11,539 bases of DNA, from assembly GCA_910576995.1 (NCBI GenBank), contig CAJTLC010000033.1:1-11539 (forward strand). Direction: 5' to 3'. This DNA comes from an uncultured Ruminococcus sp. (GTDB taxonomy: Bacteria; Bacillota; Clostridia; Oscillospirales; Ruminococcaceae). Positions 6,327 through 11,539 of this stretch are shown piece after piece. The position numbers were made by a program, and so were the translations under genes. Within the stretch, counting starts at the first letter, position 1; every line of letters begins with the position of its first letter. A model generated the notes under the pieces. That model worked only from the letters and a program-made list of their open reading frames with translations. It was not told the DNA's origin and searched no databases.

Positions 6327-7160
6327 ATGTCAAGTTTAACAATAGTTATCGGTGATCCGGGTGCGGGCAAAACGTCATGGATAATAAAGGAATTAAAAGA
6401 AAAGGTTCGTAAAGAAGGACAGCGCCGTCAAAGACTGTCTACTGCTCAGATAGAGGTTTTAAACCGTACCCGAAAACACCCGTTAACTCCGCCGTCACAA
6501 TTTCCTATTTATACAAACTTTCCTGCGCAGTTCCGATACGGCTACGAAAAGGTATTCAAGCCTTATTATATGAACGAGGCGTTTTTCGGCTTACCGAATA
6601 AAGGAAAAACTGTAATACCGGTCGTACCGTGGAGCGTGGTGGCGTTGCAGGAAATGGACGACGAGTACAATAGTCGAGAGCGCGGATTAATGGTAAAGAG
6701 TGTAACCGGCTTATATAACAAACGTCGACACTGGAATCTGGATATATATATGGATCTGCACAGATTAATGATTTTAGATTCTATAATCCGTAAGACAGCG
6801 ACGCGAGTTATAGAGGTTTTAAGCTGTAAGCATGAAAAGGATTATTCGGGGCGACGCGTTCTGAAAACGACGTGGCAACTCAGAGAGTTTACTAACATAG
6901 ACGAAGCTCAAAAGTATGCTGCAACAGAAGGCAGAGAAGGAAAGTATACGGAACGCGAAGATACATACGAGGGCGATATATTTAAATGCTATGATACGCA
7001 AAGCTGCGCTTCGGAGTTTGTGCCGGACGAAGGGGACGATTTTATATATTTATCTCAACCTTCGGAAGTGGATAAAGCGACCTTACCGCCGGAGTTTGTA
7101 AAATTTTATAGTAAGAAAGAGGAATCAAAACAAAAGGGAATAAAACAATATGTCGGATAA
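6327..7160 (+). CDS. Zot-like P-loop ATPase (filamentous-phage pI type assembly/packaging)
   Basis: The 277-aa protein begins with a beta strand and a Walker A motif GDPGAGKTS (residues 9-17). A Walker B-like strand 'VVALQEMDDEYNSR' (104-117) carries several acidic residues. 'KRRHWNLDIYMDLHRLMILDSIIRKTATRVIEV' (132-164) matches the Zot/pI pattern 'rrh..lDi.l.tQ....id..iR...d.viev', but the usual Gln of the sensor-like position is Asp/Leu here. The C-terminal part ('EGDIFKCYDT') also resembles that of phage Zot proteins. pI/Zot proteins are inner-membrane ATPases that extrude filamentous virions, usually with a membrane helix after the ATPase. No such helix is visible here, so membrane attachment would need a partner. 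The preceding ribosome binding site is weak (AGAAG), suggesting coupling to the upstream gene. An FtsK/HerA-like packaging ATPase is the main alternative. Confidence 0.8.
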   Translation: MSSLTIVIGDPGAGKTSWIIKELKEKVRKEGQRRQRLSTAQIEVLNRTRKHPLTPPSQFPIYTNFPAQFRYGYEKVFKPYYMNEAFFGLPNKGKTVIPVVPWSVVALQEMDDEYNSRERGLMVKSVTGLYNKRRHWNLDIYMDLHRLMILDSIIRKTATRVIEVLSCKHEKDYSGRRVLKTTWQLREFTNIDEAQKYAATEGREGKYTEREDTYEGDIFKCYDTQSCASEFVPDEGDDFIYLSQPSEVDKATLPPEFVKFYSKKEESKQKGIKQYVG

Positions 7161-8142
7161 AACAGAATACAAAGAGCGCGAAACAGGGGATATATTGGCA
7201 AAGGTTGCCAAGCTGCAGGAGCAACTGTATAAATATTGTGGGAAGCTGGACGAGAATGCCACGAACCTCGGGAAAGAAATGTCCGGAGAAATGCTCGAAC
7301 ACTATTACGCGCAATATCGCAGAGAGTATGCGCTGATGAACGAGACCGAGCTTATCGAGGTAGACAAAGAAATAGAGAAGCTAAAAATAAAACGCGTGCA
7401 AGAGCTTGCCGCAATACAGCTTGAACGGGATAATCTTAATAACGAGCTGGAGTCAATACGTGCGGAGCATAAACGTCAATTTGAGTTCGAAAAGGAAAAA
7501 ATCGAAGCGGAGTTCAAAATCGAAAAGGATAAAGCGCTCGGGGAAATACAGCTCGAGCACGATAAAATAAAAGCGGAAATAGAGCGCAAGCGCGAGAAGC
7601 TCGCAATCGAAATGCAGATACTTTCGGAAACGGCTGACGAGGAAGCGCGGATAGTAATGAACACAATTATTCCTGAAAGTAAACGCAGGTTTAAATTATT
7701 CGGAATCAGGTTCGGAAAGCTTGTTTACAATCAGGCAATGAATTTAGCGTTTGAAGCTGCGGAGATCCAAGCTTCGGAATACCTTATGTCCAGAGCGCAG
7801 ACTATAGGCGACAACCAAATTAAGTACCAAGAAAAATACGGATTAATTCCAGAAGATTCCGTCGGGCAAGAAGCGGAGCAAGAGAGTGAAACCGAAGAAG
7901 AAAAAGAGAACGTCTTCGAACCTAAAAGTTTAACCGAAAAAGAGCGCCGTAAAACATTAAAAATGTTTGCCGCAGAAGATAGAAAAGAGTACAAAACACA
8001 ACGGAAAAAAGAAAAAGCGGAACGCAAACGGTTAAAGAAAGAGGCGAAACTCAAAAAGAAAAAAGATAAAGCCGAATCTAAAGATCCGGCAAAAGAAAAT
8101 CCGGTTCCTTCCGGCGAAGGGGAAAAAGATAAAGGGGGATAA
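7150..8142 (+). CDS. Coiled-coil protein with Lys-rich C-terminus, function unknown
   Basis: The 330-aa protein overlaps the end of the Zot-like gene by 11 bases, so the two are probably made together. Residues about 66-165 are a long charged coiled coil rich in E, K and R with heptad-like hydrophobic spacing. Residues about 166-225 ('RRFKLFGIRFGKLVYNQAMNLAFEAAEIQASEYL') form a hydrophobic, amphipathic region that could touch the membrane. Residues 238-256 are acidic and 262-310 extremely Lys/Arg-rich. An AGGGA site lies 10 bases before the ATG. No family is recognised. A scaffold or adaptor for the ATPase, possibly replacing its missing membrane part, is a reasonable inference from the overlap. 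Confidence 0.8.
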   Translation: MSDKTEYKERETGDILAKVAKLQEQLYKYCGKLDENATNLGKEMSGEMLEHYYAQYRREYALMNETELIEVDKEIEKLKIKRVQELAAIQLERDNLNNELESIRAEHKRQFEFEKEKIEAEFKIEKDKALGEIQLEHDKIKAEIERKREKLAIEMQILSETADEEARIVMNTIIPESKRRFKLFGIRFGKLVYNQAMNLAFEAAEIQASEYLMSRAQTIGDNQIKYQEKYGLIPEDSVGQEAEQESETEEEKENVFEPKSLTEKERRKTLKMFAAEDRKEYKTQRKKEKAERKRLKKEAKLKKKKDKAESKDPAKENPVPSGEGEKDKGG

Positions 8143-8144
8143 TT

Positions 8145-8390
8145 ATGAGAGACGGTATACGTTACGAATGTGACGAAAAGGACCTGACAGGGAAAAAGAT
8201 TTGCATGTGCAGTGCAGTATTTAAAAGTTATAAAAAAGCCCGGGCAACAGGCTGGTGTTTGGCGAAAGATTATAAGACTTGCTACTGCCCCGTGCACGCG
8301 CCTGCACACCAAAGGGGAAATGCGAAAAACACAAATAAAAAAGCTCATGCAGCATTGCAACGCTTAGTTAAAATAGGTTTGAGTAATTAA
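8145..8390 (+). CDS. Small Cys/His-rich (putative zinc-binding) protein
   Basis: The 81-aa protein carries Cys at residues 9, 20, 22, 38, 46 and 48 and His at 51 and 55, arranged as 'ICMC', then 'ARATGWCLAKDYKTCYCPVHA'. The 'ARA.GW..AKD.KTCYCP.HA' motif recurs in small hypothetical proteins of Bacillota mobile elements, where it most likely binds zinc; this is from memory of the pattern. A strong AGGGGGATAATT site precedes the start, only 2 bases after the previous stop. It lies directly upstream of dnaB. A regulatory or DNA-binding role is possible, but nothing specific is shown. Confidence 0.8.
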   Translation: MRDGIRYECDEKDLTGKKICMCSAVFKSYKKARATGWCLAKDYKTCYCPVHAPAHQRGNAKNTNKKAHAALQRLVKIGLSN

Positions 8391-8401
8391 AGGAGCTACA
8401 A

Positions 8402-9727
8402 ATGACGGAAGCACTTTACAATCTGGAAGCCGAGCAGTCGGTTATCGGTTGTATATTAATAGATCAGGAAATCGCCGCAGAAATAATCCCGTCGCTTACG
8501 GAAGACGATTTCTACGTCGAAAGCCATAAATTTATCTTAGGCGCAGTAAAGGCGGTATACAATAACCGTAAGCCGTTAGATCTTGTGACTATATCGGATA
8601 CGCTTTCCGGCATGGGAAAGCTCGAAGACGTCGGCGGGATAAGTTATATAACGGAATTAACGCAGATAACGCCTTCTGCGGCGAATTATAAGCATTATAT
8701 TGATATAGTCAAGCGGGACAGCCTTAATCGTAAATTAACGCGTGCGGCGCGCGAAATAGCAGAGTATGCCGGGACAAGTCCCGAGGACGCCTTGCAGTTC
8801 GCGGAAAACAAAATTTACGGCATATCGCAAGCACAGGACACTTCAACGGTTGTTGACATTCGGCAGGAAGGCTTTTATGACGTTCTGGATAAGTTTAACG
8901 CCATAGAGAATAATAAGGACGCTTTTAGGGGCGTTATGACCGGGTTCTTCAGATTAGACAAGCTCACTAACGGACTGCAAAAGTCCGACTTGATTGTAAT
9001 AGCTGCGCGCCCCGGCATGGGTAAAACTTCGCTTGCTATGAATATCGTAGAGCACGCCGCGGTATACGGCAATAAGACGTGCGCAGTGTTTTCCATGGAA
9101 ATGCCGACGCTGCAGATAAAGCAGCGCCTGATTTGCTCGAACGCAAATGTAAGCATGTCTGCGGCTTTATCCGGAAAACTAAGCGATAAGGAATGGCAAC
9201 GGTTAGCCGCGGCTCAGGCGCGCATGAATAAGAGCGCCGTATACATAGACGACAGCGCCCGGATAACGCCTGCGGAGATATTATCCAAGTGCAGGAGATT
9301 TAAAGCAAAAGACGGGCGCTTGGATCTTGTAATGGTGGATTACATACAGCTTATGTCAAGCGGTAAAAAGGGCGACGAAAACAGAACGCTCGAAGTGGCA
9401 AGCATAACGCGGGAATTGAAGCAGATCGCAAAGGAGCTGCAGGTTCCGGTAATAGCTTTGTCGCAGCTTCGGCGCTTGAAGGACGGGGAAAGATCGCAGC
9501 TTTCCGATTTAAGAGAATCCGGCGCTATAGAGCAGGACGCAGATATTGTAATGTTTATAGACCGTCCGGACGTCAACGCTTCGGACGAGGAAATAATAAA
9601 GAAAGGCATAGTCAAAGGCGCGGCGGAGCTGCGCATTGCCAAACACCGGAACGGCGAGCTGGGGACGCTGCCGTTAAGGTTCAAGGGCGAAACAACAAAG
9701 TTTGTAGACGCGGAAATCGAAAAATAA
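8402..9727 (+). CDS. dnaB: Replicative DNA helicase DnaB
   Basis: This 441-aa protein is close to full bacterial DnaB length. The N-terminal helical domain (residues 1-100) opens 'LEAEQSVIGCILID'. The RecA-like domain has Walker A RPGMGKTS (203-210), the 'FSMEM' strand with the catalytic Glu at 233, Walker B 'LVMVDYIQLM' (Asp 313), 'VPVIALSQLRR' (348-358), 'DLRESGAIEQDADIV' (369-383) and the C-terminal 'AELRIAKHRNGELGTLPLRF' (408-427) containing the basic finger residues. All motifs are intact, so it should be an active hexameric helicase unwinding the replication fork. AAAGGAGCTACAA precedes the ATG. It is followed 18 bases later by a loader/initiator-like gene, forming a replication module. 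A chromosomal dnaB normally sits with rplI and other housekeeping genes, so this copy probably belongs to the element. Confidence 0.97.
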   Translation: MTEALYNLEAEQSVIGCILIDQEIAAEIIPSLTEDDFYVESHKFILGAVKAVYNNRKPLDLVTISDTLSGMGKLEDVGGISYITELTQITPSAANYKHYIDIVKRDSLNRKLTRAAREIAEYAGTSPEDALQFAENKIYGISQAQDTSTVVDIRQEGFYDVLDKFNAIENNKDAFRGVMTGFFRLDKLTNGLQKSDLIVIAARPGMGKTSLAMNIVEHAAVYGNKTCAVFSMEMPTLQIKQRLICSNANVSMSAALSGKLSDKEWQRLAAAQARMNKSAVYIDDSARITPAEILSKCRRFKAKDGRLDLVMVDYIQLMSSGKKGDENRTLEVASITRELKQIAKELQVPVIALSQLRRLKDGERSQLSDLRESGAIEQDADIVMFIDRPDVNASDEEIIKKGIVKGAAELRIAKHRNGELGTLPLRFKGETTKFVDAEIEK

Positions 9728-9745
9728 AAGCAAGAGGTTAAACGC

Positions 9746-10867
9746 ATGGCGGCAACAGCAGCGTTAAAACAGAATAAAACGGCACAGGGGTACAGCTACT
9801 ATTGCAGTATCCCTCGCGAGCTATGCGCTGTGCCGGGATTAAGTATAACCTCTTTGTTTTTGGGTGGGCTTCTTTCCAGTTTTTCCGGGAAGGAAGACGA
9901 AGACGGTAATGTTAAGAAATTTAAAGGTACTCGCGGCGATATTCATAAATACATAGGCGGGGCACCGGCAACGTTATCCCGGAGCATGACAAGGCTTAAA
10001 AATGCCGATTACGTTGACCGTAAGGGAATGAGTGCGTATGAGTTTAAACAAAATAAGCTTACAAACGGTAAGACTTGGAACGTGCCTTTTGAAATAACGA
10101 CGCGAATATTTGACATCAAGGATAAGGCCGGCGACGTAATTGCCCGACGAACGCTCACGCGCGGGGAGCAGCTTACATATTCATATTTCTATACCAAATT
10201 GGCGAGCTGCACGCATAAGACCACTACAGAAGCGGTTTATAATCAAATAGCAAAAGAATTAGGGATAGATCCTACGACGGTATCCGCCGCTGTTACGACG
10301 CTGAGCAGGATCGGGCTTTTGTATTGTCCGAAGGATTGGATAGGCGTGAACGGCCACAGAGACGGCAGAGTCGGGCTGATTAAAAAATGGAACTGGTTCA
10401 GGAAAGAAGCGAGTTACCGCAACCGTAAAAAGAAGTCTTCGGGGAAGAAGGTGCAGGAAGGACAGCCTGCAACGGTTAACCGTGAGAAGTACTATTCGGA
10501 TCTGCGTGAGACAGCGACACGGAAAGCTTCGGAAGCGCTTGACGTCGCGTTATCATACGAGCAGTATAAAAAGCTCGATGACGAACGTAAAAGCATTTCT
10601 ACACTGTACAGACGCGCTGTATTCACCAATACTGATTATGCGCAAGAACTTGAAAGAAAGATTAAACAGCTCGATTATAAGAGCCGTACGGTGCTTGAAA
10701 ACATAGGCATAGCGCCAGACAGCCTCAAGCCTGAATATTACGCACGGTGCAAGATTTGCAAGGATACGGGCTGGAAGAAAGACGGGAAGGCTTGCGGGTG
10801 TTTCGGCAGAGGCTCGCCGCCTGAGAGCGACAACAGAACTACCAAGGGAACTGAATATAAAAATTAA
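9746..10867 (+). CDS. Putative replication initiator / helicase-loader protein (two winged helices plus DnaC-like Zn motif)
   Basis: The 373-aa protein has an N-terminal winged-helix-like region (residues about 15-95; recognition segment near 'GTRGDIHKYIGGAPATLSRSMTRL') and a second one (about 138-195; 'TTEAVYNQIAKELGIDPTTVSAAVTTLSRIGLL'). A basic linker follows (220-245), then a helical region (about 250-320). The C-terminus has 'YYARCKICKDTGWKKDGKACGC' character, with Cys 335, 338, 350 and 352 in the C-x2-C...DTG...G-x2-C-x-C pattern found near the start of DnaC-type helicase loaders. No AAA+ ATPase domain follows. Location right after dnaB supports a role in origin recognition or DnaB loading; the exact role is inference. 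An AAGAGG sequence precedes the ATG. It is the last gene before the terminator. Confidence 0.8.
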   Translation: MAATAALKQNKTAQGYSYYCSIPRELCAVPGLSITSLFLGGLLSSFSGKEDEDGNVKKFKGTRGDIHKYIGGAPATLSRSMTRLKNADYVDRKGMSAYEFKQNKLTNGKTWNVPFEITTRIFDIKDKAGDVIARRTLTRGEQLTYSYFYTKLASCTHKTTTEAVYNQIAKELGIDPTTVSAAVTTLSRIGLLYCPKDWIGVNGHRDGRVGLIKKWNWFRKEASYRNRKKKSSGKKVQEGQPATVNREKYYSDLRETATRKASEALDVALSYEQYKKLDDERKSISTLYRRAVFTNTDYAQELERKIKQLDYKSRTVLENIGIAPDSLKPEYYARCKICKDTGWKKDGKACGCFGRGSPPESDNRTTKGTEYKN

Positions 10868-10889
10868 AGCGCAGTGAACGTCTGCGCTT
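10867..10889 (+). other. Hairpin immediately after the last stop codon
   Basis: AAGCGCAG (10867-10874) and CTGCGCTT (10882-10889) form a perfect 8-bp stem with a 7-base loop. It is not followed by a T run, so it is more likely a 3'-end stabilising or pausing hairpin preceding the true terminator about 35 bases downstream. Confidence 0.45.
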
Positions 10890-10920
10890 ATAGTCGTTGA
10901 TTAAATAGGGAAATTTCAAT

Positions 10921-10952
10921 AGCCGCACGGTTTAACCGGGGCGGTTTTATTA
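10921..10952 (+). terminator. Probable Rho-independent terminator of the gene cluster
   Basis: AGCCGC (10921-10926) pairs with GCGGTT (10941-10946, one G-U). After a small internal loop, CGG (10928-10930) pairs with CCG (10936-10938) around TTTAA. A T-rich tail (TTTTATTAT) begins at 10945. It lies about 55 bases after the last stop codon and is the first good terminator in the whole plus-strand cluster. Confidence 0.6.
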
Positions 10953-11021
10953 TGACTTTTTTTACTATGGGATTTTGATATATTTATGTGTCATAATCCC
11001 TATAAATTGTATCAAAATCCC
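10949..11021. promoter_or_regulatory. Cluster of GGGATTWTGAYA repeats in both orientations (operator or iterons)
   Basis: Copies: forward GGGATTTTGATA (10969-10980); reverse-strand GGGATTATGAC (10990-11000, read here as GTCATAATCCC); reverse-strand GGGATTTTGATA (11010-11021, read here as TATCAAAATCCC). A partial forward copy ATTATGAC (10949-10956) lacks the GGG. The outer full copies make a perfect 12-bp inverted repeat. The two forward units are 23 bases apart and the two reverse units 21 bases apart, about two helical turns. The surroundings are AT-rich. This suits iterons of a replication origin or a multi-site operator controlling the downstream transcript. Confidence 0.6.
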
Positions 11022-11035
11022 GCCGCATATATACA
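11008..11035 (+). promoter_or_regulatory. Possible promoter for the downstream structured RNA
   Basis: TTGTAT (11008-11013) and TATACA (11030-11035) with a 16-base spacer are an imperfect -35/-10 pair. The third GGGATT repeat lies across this -35 and spacer. It sits between a terminator and a hairpin-rich region, where a new transcript would be expected. Neither box is close to consensus, so this is tentative. Confidence 0.3.
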
Positions 11036-11064
11036 TATTATAGAATTAAAACAATAAAACAAAA

Positions 11065-11539
11065 GATACCGCAGCGGCTTTTTCGTTGCCGCTGCTTATC
11101 GGACGCAAGCGTCCGGGTATTCGGTTAGAGCTTGTGCGCCCATGGGGCGCAGAAAAACCGTATACGGAGCGCAACTTCTTGTATATGGGGCGCGTTTTTG
11201 ACGACCACACTGGGGCTACTGCCCCAGACCCCGTTCGGTATAGATTTTTTTGAACTATACCGAACCCCGCGCGACAATTTCTTTGCCCGCCACCGAGAGC
11301 CAAGCTCTATTCGGTGGATATGGGTTTAACTCGTTAAATCGCGCGGGGTTATTCACCTTACCGCATTATCGGACTACTACTGAGCCCAACAAAGGCTAAT
11401 AAGGTGAGAAGTGCGCAGGTCGAGCTAAGCCGCTCTGATTGCGCGGAGCTTGTCACAGCCCGAGATTTACGTTCTGACGGACAATTGGAGTGGTCAACAA
11501 GAATCGGTCATTCCAAAAGAAAAAGCCGCTTGCGCGGCT
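11065..11539 (+). ncRNA. Candidate large structured noncoding RNA or origin/packaging region (runs to window edge)
   Basis: No convincing gene exists in this stretch, but inverted pairs fill it: GCAGCGGC/GCCGCTGC (11071-11078/11088-11095); GGACG/CGTCC (11101-11114); TGCGCCC/GGGCGCA (11135-11151); CTGGGGC/GCCCCAG (11210-11227); TTCGGTATAG/CTATACCGAA (11234-11243/11255-11264); a perfect 12-bp long-range pair AACCCCGCGCGA/TCGCGCGGGGTT (11263-11274/11339-11350) enclosing CCACCGAGAGC/GCTC..TCGGTGG (11290-11317) and TTTAAC/GTTAAA (11325-11338); TCACCTTA/TAAGGTGA (11353-11360/11400-11407) enclosing two small hairpins; AGCT..CCGC/GCGGAGCT (11423-11450); and TTGGAGTG/CATTCCAA (11485-11492/11509-11516). 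A terminator-like hairpin closes the window. As RNA this is compatible with a large ornate class such as ROOL or GOLLD, which I cannot confirm. As DNA it resembles the multi-hairpin intergenic region of filamentous phages. Confidence 0.45.
11520..11539 (+). terminator. Terminator-like hairpin cut by the window edge
   Basis: AGCCGC (11524-11529) and GCGGCT (11534-11539) form a 6-bp GC-rich stem with a TTGC loop, preceded by an A-rich stretch (AAAAGAAAAA). The A run suggests a matching T run just outside the window, giving a bidirectional Rho-independent terminator. This is not visible and so remains inference. Confidence 0.5.

Noticed and set aside
6323..6328. TATAAT sequence just before the Zot-like gene as a -10 box
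   Set aside because: No -35-like sequence lies 16-18 bases upstream and the box overlaps the start codon. It fits chance in AT-rich sequence.
5963..6370. 135-codon minus-strand open frame
   Set aside because: It is antisense to the Lys-rich 200-aa gene and the start of the ATPase gene. Its Arg/Leu/Phe-rich composition and lack of a ribosome binding site mark it as a shadow frame.
7731..8360. 209-codon minus-strand open frame
   Set aside because: It lies opposite two well-supported genes with ribosome binding sites, and its Ser/Phe/Cys-rich translation is the shadow of Lys/Glu-rich coding sequence. No other minus-strand gene is seen.
10975..10997. TTGATA...CATAAT as a promoter
   Set aside because: The spacer is only 11 bases, too short for a sigma-70 type promoter. 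Both hexamers are parts of the GGGATTWTGAYA repeats.
11022..11050. AT-rich stretch resembling a dif/XerCD attachment site
   Set aside because: Only the TATATTAT-like core resembles Bacillota dif sites. The two flanking recombinase-binding arms do not match.
11132..11329. 65-codon plus-strand frame in the terminal noncoding region
   Set aside because: It has no ribosome binding site, runs through at least four perfect hairpins, including half of the 12-bp long-range helix, and has Trp/Arg/Thr-rich content unlike the neighbouring genes. RNA or DNA structure explains the sequence better.
10868..11539. CRISPR array or tRNA gene in the noncoding region
   Set aside because: The repeats are inverted pairs of differing sequence rather than regularly spaced direct repeats, and no cloverleaf with a T-loop motif or CCA end was found.

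Overview
The window is one densely packed plus-strand gene cluster of 14 complete genes plus the tail of a 15th (positions 1 to about 10,867), followed by about 670 bases without a credible gene. Strong AGGAG-type ribosome binding sites, moderate-to-low GC, lysine-rich proteins and small accessory families (DUF5348-like, DUF3850-like, a 'GW..AK..K.CYCP.HA' Cys/His protein) point to a mobile element of an uncultured Bacillota (Clostridia-type, probably gut) host. This host assignment is inferred from protein style, not from a search.

Layout. (1) 1-3094: envelope/secreted module. It holds the end of an unknown gene, a 371-aa exported protein with an Ig-like domain, a 567-aa membrane-anchored protein with a signal peptide and a basic tail, and a 68-aa protein with two membrane segments. 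These are joined by ATGA overlaps or a 1-base gap. (2) 3106-5686: small accessory and regulatory genes: a 108-aa basic protein, a structured intergenic segment, a DUF5348-like protein, a 68-aa acidic protein, a 460-aa protein joining an N-terminal HTH-like region to a domain seen in large mobile-element proteins, and a shortened DUF3850/ASCH-like protein. (3) 5720-8390: a Lys-rich 200-aa protein, a Zot-like (filamentous-phage pI type) P-loop ATPase, a 330-aa coiled-coil protein overlapping it, and an 81-aa Cys/His-rich protein. (4) 8402-10867: replication module, with a full-length DnaB helicase and a 373-aa two-winged-helix protein ending in a DnaC-like zinc motif. (5) 10868-11539: a terminator, then an AT-rich segment with repeated GGGATTWTGAYA motifs in both orientations, then about 470 bases of consecutive hairpins including a perfect 12-bp long-range helix. 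The window ends inside a terminator-like hairpin.

How it may work. DnaB plus a loader/initiator-like partner suggests autonomous replication. A Zot-like ATPase with exported and membrane proteins resembles the assembly/export machinery of inoviruses. No capsid, portal, terminase, integrase, relaxase or rolling-circle initiator is visible here. The best inference is an undescribed inovirus-like or plasmid-like element. The terminal noncoding region is either its origin/packaging region or a large structured RNA transcription unit.
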